64,000 nucleotides of DNA from JACCTU01 sp963737405 (GCA_963737405.1 CAVTSL010000007.1:62001-126000), one strand, 5' to 3'; positions 8,128 through 15,856 are shown, counted from the first letter of the stretch. Notes: a model not told the origin generated them from the sequence alone. A program made the numbers and translations.

Positions 8128-8149
8128 AAATGCTGCGCATTTTCAGGTG
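8121..8149 (+). promoter_or_regulatory. 12-bp hairpin spanning the mdh stop and the next gene's ribosome-binding site
   Basis: CACCTGAAAATG (8121-8132) and CATTTTCAGGTG (8138-8149) form a perfect 12-bp stem with a 5-base loop. The mdh TGA (8125-8127) is in the left arm and the AGGTGA Shine-Dalgarno of the SDR gene starts in the right arm, 4 bases before its ATG. No T-run follows, so a terminator is possible but translational masking of the SDR start is an equally good reading. Confidence 0.55.
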
Positions 8150-8154
8150 ACGCG

Positions 8155-8898
8155 ATGGATCTCGGCCTAAAAGGGAGAACGGCAATCGTCTGTGGCGGGT
8201 CCGCGGGGATCGGCCTCGGCGTCGCCGAAGCGCTCGCGGGCGAAGGGGCGAACGTCGCGATGTTCGCGCGGAACCGCGACCCGCTCGAGCGCGAGGCCGA
8301 GCGGCTCGGTGCGCTCGCCGTTCGCGGCGACGTCTCGAACCCGGCCGACCTGAGGCGGCTCGTCGAGAAGACCGTCGACGCCTTCGACGGGATCGACGTC
8401 CTCGTGAACAACTCCGGCGGCCCGCCCCGGACGAGAGCCGTCGACCTGACCGACGACCTCGTCGAGGAGGCTGTCGAGCTCCTGCTCCTCTCGGCGATCC
8501 GGCTGACGACGCTCTGCCTGCCGTATCTCGGCAAGAGCGAGGCCGGCCGGGTGATCAACATCACGTCGAGCACCGTCAAGGAGCCGGTCGACAACCTCGT
8601 GCTGTCGAACACGGTCCGCCCGGGCGTCGTCGGCTGGGCGAAGACGCTCTCGCGCGAGCTCGCGGCGCAGGGCATCACGGTGAACTCGATCGCGCCCGGA
8701 CGGATCGACACCGAGCGGATCCGGGAGGTCTGGCCCGACGGCCCGACCGAGGCCGACCTCGCCACGATCCCGATGCGGCGGCTCGGCAGGCCGCGCGAGG
8801 TCGGCGACGTCGTCTGCTTCCTCGCCTCCGACCGCGCCTCGTACGTTACGGGGACGTTGATTCCGGTCGACGGCGGCATGATCCGAAGCCTCCTTTAA
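8155..8898 (+). CDS. SDR-family oxidoreductase lacking the usual catalytic Tyr
   Basis: A 247-residue short-chain dehydrogenase/reductase fold resembling 3-oxoacyl-ACP reductase (FabG). The nucleotide site GGSAGIGLGVAEAL replaces the usual TGGxxGIG, and NNSGG replaces NNAG. The YxxxK catalytic pair is not found: at its place the sequence reads LVLSNTVRPGV. This fits the BKR-like SDR subgroup known to deviate at both the cofactor motif and the tetrad. The C terminus GTLIPVDGGM is typical. The substrate is unknown. It lies downstream of mdh and behind the hairpin that may limit its translation. Confidence 0.75.
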   Translation: MDLGLKGRTAIVCGGSAGIGLGVAEALAGEGANVAMFARNRDPLEREAERLGALAVRGDVSNPADLRRLVEKTVDAFDGIDVLVNNSGGPPRTRAVDLTDDLVEEAVELLLLSAIRLTTLCLPYLGKSEAGRVINITSSTVKEPVDNLVLSNTVRPGVVGWAKTLSRELAAQGITVNSIAPGRIDTERIREVWPDGPTEADLATIPMRRLGRPREVGDVVCFLASDRASYVTGTLIPVDGGMIRSLL

Positions 8899-8921
8899 GA
8901 AACCGCGTCTACGATCACGCC

Positions 8922-9929
8922 GTGCTGCGGCTGTTCTCGCCGGCCCGGCTCGCCGTCGCCGGGCTCCTGGTCGCGGCTGCCGCCTTCGCTGTCTGGGTCT
9001 TCCCCACCGACAGCTACATCTTCCTGCCCAACGAGGCGCACCCGGTCGCGCCGCTGGTCGAGGTCCAGGGCGGCCACGATCCGAAGGACGGCGGCATCTA
9101 CTTCGTCGACGTGCTCGTCCGCAAGGCGACCGCGCTCGAGCGCATCTGGCCGGGCTCGCGGGAGGGCGCGACCATCGTCCCGGCCGACCAGGTCAAGCCG
9201 CCGGGAGTCAGCGAGGGCGAGCGCCGCCGCGAGGAGCTCCAGGAGATGAAGATGTCGCAGCAGGTCGCCGCGGCGGTCGCGCTCCGCTCGCTCGGCTACA
9301 AGGTGGTCGCGACGCCCATCGGCGCGCGCATCGAGTTCGCCGACCCCGAGGCGCCGGCCGGAGGGAAGCTCCTCCCGGGCGACGTCGTGACCGCGATCGA
9401 CGGGAAGCGGGTCCGCGGCCCGAGCGGCCTCCGCGCCGCGATCCGCGCAGCCGGCACCACGCACGATCTGAAGCTGACCGTCAAGCGAGGCTCGAAGACG
9501 ATCGAGACGACGATCCGCCCCGAGCGCGGCCCCGACGGCCGCCCGGTGATCGGCGTGATCGTCTCGCAGGCAGCGTCGATCAAGCTCCCGGTCGACGTGA
9601 AGATCGACACCGGGAACGTCGGCGGCCCGTCGGCCGGGCTCGCCTTCGCGCTCGACGTCGTCGAGGAGCTCGGCAAGGACGTCGACCACGGAAACCGGGT
9701 CGCGGTGACCGGCGCGATCGAGCTCGACGGGCACGTCGGGCAGATCGGCGGCGTGAAGCAGAAGACGATCGGCGTCGAGCGCGCCGGGATCAAGGTCTTC
9801 CTCGTTCCGGCTGGGGATAACGCGCGTGAAGCGCGCAAGTACGCACGCAACGTCCGGATCATCCCTGTGACAACTTTTCAACAGGCGTTGCGGCAGCTGG
9901 CAACTTTGCCGAGCGCCGCCCAGAATTAG
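8922..9929 (+). CDS. Membrane-anchored PDZ and Lon-type (S16) protease
   Basis: A 335-residue protein like Bacillus YlbL. It has a GTG start, one N-terminal membrane segment (about residues 6-26) and an extracytoplasmic body. A PDZ-like domain (about residues 130-205) includes LPGDVVTAIDGKRV. The C-terminal Lon protease domain carries the catalytic Ser in NVGGPSAGLAFAL and the Lys in IGGVKQKTI. Such proteases are thought to degrade or process envelope proteins. A 23-base gap separates it from the SDR gene. It stands on its own functionally. Confidence 0.85.
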   Translation: MLRLFSPARLAVAGLLVAAAAFAVWVFPTDSYIFLPNEAHPVAPLVEVQGGHDPKDGGIYFVDVLVRKATALERIWPGSREGATIVPADQVKPPGVSEGERRREELQEMKMSQQVAAAVALRSLGYKVVATPIGARIEFADPEAPAGGKLLPGDVVTAIDGKRVRGPSGLRAAIRAAGTTHDLKLTVKRGSKTIETTIRPERGPDGRPVIGVIVSQAASIKLPVDVKIDTGNVGGPSAGLAFALDVVEELGKDVDHGNRVAVTGAIELDGHVGQIGGVKQKTIGVERAGIKVFLVPAGDNAREARKYARNVRIIPVTTFQQALRQLATLPSAAQN

Positions 9930-9987
9930 CGAGATTTCGCCAGTTTCGAAGAGGCCGCAAAATGCGTCCGTTTCGTGAACGGGGTCG

Positions 9988-10015
9988 TTGAACCCCGCAC
10001 GATCCGTCGTAGACT
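9988..10015 (+). promoter_or_regulatory. Predicted sigma-70-type promoter for the 61-residue Cys-rich protein
   Basis: TTGAAC at 9988-9993 and TAGACT at 10010-10015 are separated by 16 bases and lie about 40 bases before the ATG at 10057. The -35 box overlaps a 6-bp hairpin (9980-9985/9992-9997) that may end the protease transcript. Prediction by eye. Confidence 0.4.
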
Positions 10016-10056
10016 CCACGCCTGTTTGTTCCAGCGGTTAGCGGCGAGCAAAGGGG

Positions 10057-10242
10057 ATGATGAGCAAGACGGGCCAACCAACCTGCGATGATTGCTACTT
10101 CCGGCGCGCCGGTCTCTGCGCGCTCGCCGGGGACGCGGTCTGCCCCACCTTCCGCGCCATGAAGCGCGGTTCCCTCGTCCCGCCGAAGCACCCCACGCTC
10201 GTCCCGCGGACCGAGTCCGCCCGCGCAGCCGCGCTCGTCTAG
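10057..10242 (+). CDS. Small four-cysteine protein of unknown function
   Basis: A 61-residue protein with a good ribosome-binding site (AAAGGGG) just before its ATG pair. The first half holds four Cys (TCDDCYF, LCAL, VCPTF), arranged C-x2-C-x8-C-x7-C, which could bind zinc or an iron-sulfur cluster. The second half is basic with several Pro and looks unstructured. I do not recognise the family. The stop shares CTAG with the convergent aminotransferase. A promoter is predicted upstream, so it may be a single-gene transcript. Confidence 0.6.
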   Translation: MMSKTGQPTCDDCYFRRAGLCALAGDAVCPTFRAMKRGSLVPPKHPTLVPRTESARAAALV

Positions 10243-11318
10243 ACGGACGCGCCTGCGGGCACGAGCGCCGCGAGCCGCGCCACGCCTTCGGCGATCTCGT
10301 CGGGCGAGACGTAGCTGAACGCCAGGCGCGCCGACTGGTCGCCGCCCCCGCCCGGCAGGAAGAAGTCGCTGCCCTTGACGAACGTGACTCCGTCGGCCTC
10401 GGCCTGCTCGAGCAGCCGAGCGGTGTCGACGCCGAGGTCGAGCCAGAGGAAGTAGCCGCCGTCGGGCCGACTCCAGGTCGCGCGGCCGGCCAGCTCCCGC
10501 TCGAGCGCCTCGAGCATGGCGTCGCGGCGCGCCCCGAGCAGCTCCCGGACGCGCTCGAGGTTCGGCTCGAAGGCGCCGCGACGGACGAACTCGAAGACGG
10601 TCGCCTCCGAGAGCAGCACGGGCGTGATGTACGTCGCCGTCGCGGTCGCCTCCAGCTCCCGGGCGAGCTCGGCGGGAAGGACGAACCAGCCGACGCGGAC
10701 GCCGGGCGCGATCGTCTTGGAGAACGACGAGCTGTAGATCGTCCGCTCGCCCCCGGCGAGCTCGAAGAGCGACGGCAGCGGCTCGCCCTCGTAGCGCACG
10801 AGCCCGTACGGATCGTCCTCGAAGAGCAGCAGGTCTCGCTCGCGCGCCAGCTCGGCGAGCCGCCGCCGGCGCTCGGCTGAGAGCGTGCGCCCGCTCGGGT
10901 TCTGGAAGGTCGGGATCGTGTAGAGGAGCGCGGGGCCGTCGAGCTCGGCCTCGAGCGCGTCCAGGTCGAGCCCTTCGTCGTCCTGCGGCACGGCGACCAC
11001 GTCGGCGCCGAGCTCGCGCAGGATCTTCAGCGGCCGGTCGTAGGTCGGAGCCTCGACGAGGAACCGCCGCTCGCGCGCGAACCGCGACGCGAGGAACACG
11101 AAGCCCTGCAGCGAGCCGTTCGTGAGCAGGATCCGGGACGGCTCGACGCCGTGCCGCTCGGCGAGCCACTCCCGGAGCGGGCCGTAGCCCCCGCCCGCGC
11201 CGTAGGAGAGAACCGTCCGGCCGTCTCGCTCGATCGCGGCGCGCGCGCAGTCTGCGAGCTCCTCGACCGGGAGGCACTCGGGCGCCGGGATCCCCCGGGC
11301 GAACGAGATCGGCGGCAT
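10239..11318 (-). CDS. PLP-dependent aminotransferase, class I/II (LysN/MocR-catalytic type)
   Basis: A 359-residue aminotransferase. The ATG at 11318 gives the normal N terminus (PPISFARGIPAPECLP); an upstream in-frame start would add an unrelated leader. The PLP Lys is in SSSFSKTIAPGVRVGW, the cofactor Asp/Tyr lie in FEDDPYGLV and the substrate Arg near ARLAFSYVS. There is no N-terminal GntR helix-turn-helix, so it is an enzyme rather than a MocR regulator. The closest family pattern is 2-aminoadipate or aromatic/branched-chain transaminase; the substrate is not determined. It is divergent from a lipoprotein gene across 47 bases. Confidence 0.8.
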   Translation of the reverse strand: MPPISFARGIPAPECLPVEELADCARAAIERDGRTVLSYGAGGGYGPLREWLAERHGVEPSRILLTNGSLQGFVFLASRFARERRFLVEAPTYDRPLKILRELGADVVAVPQDDEGLDLDALEAELDGPALLYTIPTFQNPSGRTLSAERRRRLAELARERDLLLFEDDPYGLVRYEGEPLPSLFELAGGERTIYSSSFSKTIAPGVRVGWFVLPAELARELEATATATYITPVLLSEATVFEFVRRGAFEPNLERVRELLGARRDAMLEALERELAGRATWSRPDGGYFLWLDLGVDTARLLEQAEADGVTFVKGSDFFLPGGGGDQSARLAFSYVSPDEIAEGVARLAALVPAGASV

Positions 11319-11365
11319 CGACCGAGTGTAGAGAGCCGACCGGGCCGTCAGGTTCACTTCACAGC

Positions 11366-11891
11366 GTGATCCGGACGCTCGCGGTCCTCTGCGGAGCGCT
11401 CGCACTGGCCGCCGCGGGCTGCGGCGGCGACGAGTCGGCGTCCAAGGAGTGGGCCGACGACTTCTGCACGAGCGTCGGTGACTGGCGCGACGAGGTCGAG
11501 GGGGCGGCTTCGGACCTCGCGGATCCGAGCACGCTCGACGAGCAGACGCTCGACGAGGCCGTGCGCAGGGCTGTCGCCGCGACCGACGACCTGCTCGCCG
11601 ACCTCGGCCAGCTCGGCCCGCCGCAGACCGACGCGGGCGACGAGATCGAGCAGCAGCTGAACGACCTCGAGGACGTCCTCCGAGCGCGGGCGAGCCAGAC
11701 CCGCAAGGCGCTCGAGCAGCCGGCGTCGAGCGTCAGCGACGCGTTCGCGCGTCTCGCGACCATCGCCGAGCAGCTCGCCGACTCCGCGAAGGCGGTCGAG
11801 CAGACGATCGCGCGGGTCCGGAAGCTCGACCCGGCGGGCGAGCTCGAGCAGGCGCTCCGCGAGAGCGACGCCTGCGAAGGGCTCGCGCTAG
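11366..11891 (+). CDS. Small lipoprotein with helical body; probable 1-base frame error near its end
   Basis: A GTG-started protein of about 174 residues with a signal sequence and lipobox (AAAGCGG). The mature part is a helical, acidic region with two Cys (DDFCTSVGDW and SDACEGL), a layout seen in small actinobacterial lipoproteins of unknown role. Read literally, the frame runs on to 12172, 285 bases antisense to sucD, and encodes Arg-rich shadow sequence. A TAG at 11889-11891, out of frame by one, would end the protein just after ACEGL and share CTAG with sucD, as four other convergent pairs here do. I therefore infer a one-base indel. Confidence 0.6.
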
Positions 11892-12766
11892 GCGCGCGCG
11901 CCGGCGGCTTCGGCGACGAGCTGCGCGACCTCGGTCGGCGTCGTGCCGACGCGGACGCCGCAGGCCTCGAGCGCCTCCTTCTTCGCCTGGGCGGTGCCCG
12001 ACGAGCCGGAGATGATCGCGCCCGCGTGCCCCATCGTCTTGCCGGGCGGCGCCGTGAAGCCGGCGATGTAGGCGAGCACCGGCTTCGACATCCGGTCGCG
12101 GATGAACTCGGCCGCCTTCTCCTCTTCGTTCCCGCCGATCTCGCCGACCATCACGACGAGCTCCGTCTGTGAGTCCTCCTCGAACTTGCCGAGGATGTCG
12201 ATGAACGACGAGCCCGGCACGGGATCGCCGCCGATGCCGACGATCGAGGAGTTCCCGAGCCCGAGCTGCGCGAGCTCGTAGCCGATCTGGTACGTCAGCG
12301 TGCCCGAGCGCGACACGAGCCCGATCGCGCCCTCGGCGAAGACCTCCGCCGGGATGATCCCGACGTTCGCCTTGCCGGGCGAGAGGACGCCCGGGCAATT
12401 CGGGCCGATCATCGTGATCCCCTTCGGCCGCACGTAGGTGTAGACGCGGAGCATCTCGTGCGCCGGGATGTGCTCGGTGATCACGATCACCGTCCCGATG
12501 CCGGCGTCCACAGCCTCGTATGCGGCGTCGGCCGCGAACCGCGCGGGGACGAAGATGAGCGACGTGTTCGCGCCGGCGCGCTCGACCGCCTCGGCGACCG
12601 TGTCGTAGACAGGGATCCCCTCGACGTCCTGGCCGCCCTTGCCCGGCGTCACGCCGGCGACGACGTTCGTGCCGTAGTTGCGGTTGCGCAGGCCGTGGAA
12701 GCGGCCCTCGCTGCCGGTCAGGCCCTGGACGACGAGCCGCGTGTCGCCGTCGACGATGATCGCCAC
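11888..12766 (-). CDS. sucD: Succinyl-CoA synthetase alpha subunit
   Basis: A 292-residue alpha subunit that, with SucC, makes succinate and ATP or GTP from succinyl-CoA in the TCA cycle. The phosphohistidine is in TMGHAGAIISGSSGTA, the CoA-binding Rossmann part in QGLTGSEG and GPNCPGVLSPGK. The GTG at 12766 is chosen because a strong GGAAGGA Shine-Dalgarno lies 8-9 bases upstream and the length is standard. The frame is open upstream into the methyltransferase, which would give a 507-residue fusion if taken literally. Unusually, sucC is not adjacent: the methyltransferase lies between. Confidence 0.9.
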   Translation of the reverse strand: MAIIVDGDTRLVVQGLTGSEGRFHGLRNRNYGTNVVAGVTPGKGGQDVEGIPVYDTVAEAVERAGANTSLIFVPARFAADAAYEAVDAGIGTVIVITEHIPAHEMLRVYTYVRPKGITMIGPNCPGVLSPGKANVGIIPAEVFAEGAIGLVSRSGTLTYQIGYELAQLGLGNSSIVGIGGDPVPGSSFIDILGKFEEDSQTELVVMVGEIGGNEEEKAAEFIRDRMSKPVLAYIAGFTAPPGKTMGHAGAIISGSSGTAQAKKEALEACGVRVGTTPTEVAQLVAEAAGARA

Positions 12767-13411
12767 TAGCGTCTTCCTTCCCTTGAGCACGATCGAGCGG
12801 AGCGTGACCCGGCCGTCCGCGATCCGGTCGCCGAGCAGCTCGCGGACGCGCGCCGCGTCCGCCTCCGGCGTCTCGACGCGTGCGAGCCAGGGCTCGACCT
12901 CGACCGCCCGCTCGAACATCCGCTCGTCCTCGACACGCAGCCCCGCCTCCGCGAAGAACGACCGCCACTCGTCCTCCGAGTAGCAGCGGACATGCGTCGG
13001 GTCGCGCAGCTTCTCGGCTTCTTCGACCTCGTCGCCCATGAAGACGTTGTCCTGCACCACGACGCGGTCGCGCGAGACGCGCGCCATCTCGCCGAGCGCC
13101 GCGCGGACGTCCTCGAAGTGGTGCGGCGCGATGCGGCAGGCGACGACGTCGAAGGAGTCGTCGGCGAACGGGATGTGCTCGGCGGGCGCGACGACCGTCG
13201 CGTGCATGCCGGGAGCGGGATCGAGGCTGACGACGTCGCAGCCGGCCTCACGCAGCCGCCGCGCGACGTGCCCGCCGCCGGTGGCGACGTCGAGCGCCTG
13301 CACGCCGTGGCCCGGCTCGCACCACTCGATGAGGAGATCGAGGTCGGGGCCTTCCCGATGTGTCGCGCTCTCGCGGAACGCCTCGGCGCGCTCGGACCAG
13401 ACGTCGGTCAC
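12766..13411 (-). CDS. Class I SAM-dependent methyltransferase between sucC and sucD
   Basis: A UbiE/type 11 methyltransferase of about 214 residues. The GTG start overlaps the sucC stop as GTGA. Motif I reads LDVATGGGHVARRL, the acidic residue after strand 2 is in VVSLDPAPGM, and motif II/III positions follow (SFDVVACRIAPHHF, VVVQDNVF). The substrate is unknown. No stop occurs before the sucD GTG in the frame as given; a TAG overlapping the sucD start (TAGTG) would end it after LKGRK if one base were removed. Either a real fusion with SucD or, more likely, a one-base sequence error. Its position inside a TCA operon is odd. Confidence 0.75.
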
Positions 13412-14550
13412 GCGGCGAGCTCCACGGCGCGCCGGGCGGCCTCGAGCATCGTCGGCTCCACGTGGAGGTTCGGCGGCGACGCCTCGCCGAGGATGGCGCG
13501 CCCCTCCTCCGCGTTCGTCCCGTCGAGTCGCACGACGATCGGGTGCTCGATCGTCATCCGGTCGAGCGCGGCCAGGATCCCGCGCGCCACCTCGTCGCAG
13601 CGCGTGATCCCGCCGAAGATGTTGAAGAAGATCGACTTCACCTGCGGGTCGGCGGTGATCACCTCGAGCGCGTCGACGACACCCTCGGCGTCGCCGCCGC
13701 CCCCGAGGTCGCAGAAGTTCGCGGGCCGACCGCCGGCGAGCGCGATCACGTCGAGCGTCGACATCACGAGGCCCGCGCCGTTCCCGAGGATCCCCACCTC
13801 GCCGTCGAGCTTCACGTACGTCACGCCCTTCTCCCGCGCGGCACGCTCCTCGGGCGGGACCGCCTCGAGGTCGCGCATCTCGGCGATGTCCGGGTGACGG
13901 AAGAGCGCGGCGTCGTCGACCGTGAACTTCGAGTCGAGCGCCTTCACCTCGCCCTCGGGCGTCACGATCAGCGGGTTGATCTCCGACAGCAATGCGTCCG
14001 TCGCGACGAACGTGTCGTAGAGCTTCCCGACGATCGAGAGGATCTGCTTCTGCTCGTTCGGATCCTCGACGCCCGCGCCGTAGATCAACCTGCGCGCCTG
14101 CCAGGGCTGGAAGCCCTCGAACGGGTCGACGTGCAGGCGGACGAGCTTCTCCGGCGAGTTCTCCGCGACCTCCTCGATGTCGACGCCGCCTTCGGTCGTG
14201 AACATGAAGAGCGGCTTCTTCGCGCCGCGGTCGAACGTGAGCGAGAGGTAGTACTCGTTCGCGATGTCGGAGGCCTGCTCGATCCACACCTTGCGGACGA
14301 CATGGCCGTTGATGTCCATGCCGAGGATCTGGCCGGCCTTCTCGCGCGCGTCGTCGGCGCCCTCGGCGAGCTTGATCCCGCCGGCCTTGCCGCGGCCGCC
14401 GGTCAGCACCTGTGCCTTGACGACCACCTGACCGCCGAGCTCCGCCGCCGCCGCGGCCGCCTCGTCGGGAGTCGTCGCGAGGCGACCCTCGGAGACCGGG
14501 ATGCCGTGGCGCTTGAAGAGCTCCTTGCCCTGGTACTCGTAGAGGTCCAC
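13408..14550 (-). CDS. sucC: Succinyl-CoA synthetase beta subunit
   Basis: A 380-residue ATP-grasp subunit beginning MDLYEYQGKELF, the standard N terminus. The nucleotide-binding region (VVVKAQVLTGGRGKAGGIK) and the C-terminal phosphate loop (FNIFGGITRCDEVARGI) are intact. It pairs with SucD. The TGA overlaps the GTG of the methyltransferase (GTGA), so sucC, methyltransferase and sucD form one translationally coupled operon. The gap to the upstream ArsR gene is only 12 bases, so the ArsR/SRPBCC promoter could also read into sucC. Confidence 0.95.
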   Translation of the reverse strand: MDLYEYQGKELFKRHGIPVSEGRLATTPDEAAAAAAELGGQVVVKAQVLTGGRGKAGGIKLAEGADDAREKAGQILGMDINGHVVRKVWIEQASDIANEYYLSLTFDRGAKKPLFMFTTEGGVDIEEVAENSPEKLVRLHVDPFEGFQPWQARRLIYGAGVEDPNEQKQILSIVGKLYDTFVATDALLSEINPLIVTPEGEVKALDSKFTVDDAALFRHPDIAEMRDLEAVPPEERAAREKGVTYVKLDGEVGILGNGAGLVMSTLDVIALAGGRPANFCDLGGGGDAEGVVDALEVITADPQVKSIFFNIFGGITRCDEVARGILAALDRMTIEHPIVVRLDGTNAEEGRAILGEASPPNLHVEPTMLEAARRAVELAA

Positions 14551-14562
14551 CGGCGCCGGACT

Positions 14563-14904
14563 CTAACGACGGTCGAGCTGCTCCCGGAGCGCCTCCAGCC
14601 GTCGGTCCCACGCAGCGCCGACGGACGTCATCCAGAGCGCAGCCGACTCGAACGGCTCCGGTGTCAGCCGGTAGCGCGACTCGCGGCCGGTCCGCGACCA
14701 CTCGACGAGCCCCGCCTCCTCGAGGAGGTCGAGATGCTTCGCGACGCCCTGCCGCGTGATCGGCAGCCGCGCCGCGAGCTCCGTCGGCGTCTGCGCGCCG
14801 CTCGTCGAGAGCAGCTCGACGATGCGGCGCCGCGTCGGGTCGGCGAGCGCGGCGAAGACCGCGCCCGCCTCCCGATCGTCCTTACGCGCCGACTCGCGTC
14901 GCAA
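14563..14904 (-). CDS. ArsR-family transcriptional regulator
   Basis: A 113-residue winged-helix repressor. The core reads ALADPTRRRIVELL, TPTELAARLPITRQGVAKHLDLLEEAGLV and ends SRYRLTPEPFE, typical of the SRPBCC-linked ArsR group rather than the metal-sensing one; no Cys metal site is present. The only start that covers the first helix is TTG at 14904, overlapping the SRPBCC gene by 23 bases. Co-translation with the SRPBCC gene and the pair of palindromes upstream of that gene suggest autoregulation. Confidence 0.85.
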   Translation of the reverse strand: MRRESARKDDREAGAVFAALADPTRRRIVELLSTSGAQTPTELAARLPITRQGVAKHLDLLEEAGLVEWSRTGRESRYRLTPEPFESAALWMTSVGAAWDRRLEALREQLDRR

Positions 14905-15301
14905 GGTACTCCCGCAGCTCTCCGAGCTCCTCGTCCCAGCCCTTGTCGTTCTGCTCGCGCGACGCCGGCGGCAGCGCGGCGAACCCGGACTCCACGAGAT
15001 GGAGCACGGTTCCGTCCCCTGCCTCCTCGAGCGTGAACTCGACGAGCGTCGTCGTGCCGGCGACCGGGACCTGACCCGGCTCCCAGCGGTACGAGAACTT
15101 CCGCGGCGGATCGACCTCCTCGACCACGACCTTCACCTCCGTGTTCTCCCAGCGGAAGACGCCGCTGCCGCCCGGACGGAGATCGAGCTCCGTCTCCTTG
15201 CCGAACCACCCGCTGATGCGGTCGGGCTCGGTGATCGCGGCCCAGACCTCGTCGCGTGGCACTTCCAAGGTCATCGTCCGCTCGATCCTGTCGAGATCCA
15301 T
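14882..15301 (-). CDS. SRPBCC (AHSA1-like) ligand-binding protein
   Basis: A 139-residue START-like fold of the Activator-of-Hsp90-homologue type (VPRDEVWAAITEPDRISGWF, then FSYRWEP and a C-terminal helix KGWDEELGELREYL). The ATG at 15301 is chosen because a perfect AGGAGG lies 7 bases upstream; the longer in-frame alternatives cross the operators. Such proteins bind hydrophobic small molecules and are commonly found with the neighbouring type of ArsR regulator. First gene of a two-gene operon. Confidence 0.85.
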   Translation of the reverse strand: MDLDRIERTMTLEVPRDEVWAAITEPDRISGWFGKETELDLRPGGSGVFRWENTEVKVVVEEVDPPRKFSYRWEPGQVPVAGTTTLVEFTLEEAGDGTVLHLVESGFAALPPASREQNDKGWDEELGELREYLATRVGA

Positions 15302-15318
15302 CTGTGCCTCCTTCGTTA

Positions 15319-15362
15319 CGCAACCATTTGGTTGCGCGAATAATAGGCAACCCAGCGGTTGC
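15319..15362. promoter_or_regulatory. Tandem palindromic operators for the ArsR/SRPBCC operon
   Basis: Two related palindromes lie in the 88-base divergent gap: CGCAACCA-TT-TGGTTGCG (15319-15336) and GCAACC-CAGC-GGTTGC (15347-15362). Both share GCAACC/GGTTGC half-sites and are about 27 bp apart centre to centre. The position directly upstream of the SRPBCC-ArsR operon and the winged-helix dimer symmetry make ArsR the likely ligand. Confidence 0.65.
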
Positions 15363-15375
15363 ATGTCAAGTGCTA

Positions 15376-15389
15376 GCTTGCTAGCAAGC
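15376..15389. promoter_or_regulatory. 14-bp perfect palindrome abutting the RHH gene start
   Basis: GCTTGCTAGCAAGC at 15376-15389 ends one base before the ATG-containing triplet of the ribbon-helix-helix gene (ATG 15390). It also contains a direct repeat of GCTAGC (15372-15377 and 15380-15385). RHH dimers bind such sites, so an autoregulatory operator is plausible. Confidence 0.5.
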
Positions 15390-15545
15390 ATGGCCGAGGA
15401 CGAGAAGCAGCAGTTCAACGTCTATCTCCCGCCCGAGCTGATCCGGTCGGTGAAGCACGCGTCGATCGACGCGCAGCAGTCGCTGTCGAAGTTCGTCGAG
15501 GCGGCGCTCCGCGCGGCCGTCGAGAAGAAGGAGGGCAAGCGGTGA
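15390..15545 (+). CDS. Ribbon-helix-helix small protein (CopG-like)
   Basis: A 51-residue protein. The ATG at 15390 opens the RHH pattern directly: QFNVYLPPELIRSVK forms the beta strand and helix A, and QQSLSKFVEAALRAAVE helix B. Longer in-frame starts would run through the operator region and were rejected. RHH proteins of this size are DNA-binding dimers and often antitoxins, but the downstream partner is a glyoxalase-fold protein, not a toxin. The TGA overlaps the GTG of that gene (GTGA). No good Shine-Dalgarno is visible, so the transcript may be leaderless or weakly translated. Confidence 0.7.
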   Translation: MAEDEKQQFNVYLPPELIRSVKHASIDAQQSLSKFVEAALRAAVEKKEGKR

Positions 15546-15856
15546 TCCTGATGCCGATCGTGTACGTGCGCGACATGGAGGCGTCGCTCGGCTTCTACGA
15601 GAGCCTCGGGTTCGAGGTGGAGATGCGGAGCCCGATGTGGAGCCGACTGCGCGCCGGCGACGGAGCCGCGCTTGCGCTCCACGGCGAGCTCGACGGAAAC
15701 GCGGGGCACATCGAGCTCGCGATGAACGCCGACGATCTCGACTCCCTCGCCGCCCGCGACGACGTCGCGCGCGGGATCGCGGACGAGGCCTTCGGCCGCT
15801 CGCTCGTCCTCCGCGACCCGAACGGGCTCGCGATCCAGGTCAACGCCCACGACTAG
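15542..15856 (+). CDS. VOC-family (glyoxalase-fold) protein
   Basis: A 104-residue single-module vicinal-oxygen-chelate protein: MPIVYVRDMEASLGFYESLGFEV at the N terminus and VLRDPNGLAIQV near the C terminus. The GTG start overlaps the stop of the RHH gene. It has few of the metal ligands expected in an active dioxygenase or glyoxalase (an internal HGEL and GHIEL, no clear first-strand His), so it may be a binding or resistance protein. Co-translation with an RHH regulator suggests it is that regulator's target. Confidence 0.75.
   Translation: MILMPIVYVRDMEASLGFYESLGFEVEMRSPMWSRLRAGDGAALALHGELDGNAGHIELAMNADDLDSLAARDDVARGIADEAFGRSLVLRDPNGLAIQVNAHD

Noticed and set aside
11892..12172. Extension of the lipoprotein antisense through sucD
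   Set aside because: The extension is Arg-rich shadow sequence; the out-of-frame TAG at the shared CTAG gives a sensible end.
11888..13411. A true methyltransferase-SucD fusion as the main product
   Set aside because: SucD has its own GTG with a strong Shine-Dalgarno and standard length, and a one-base change would give a TAGTG junction; kept as an alternative only.
15141..15389. Longer RHH protein starting at 15141
   Set aside because: The extra 83 residues would be antisense to the SRPBCC gene and cross all three operators; the ATG at 15390 starts the RHH fold exactly.
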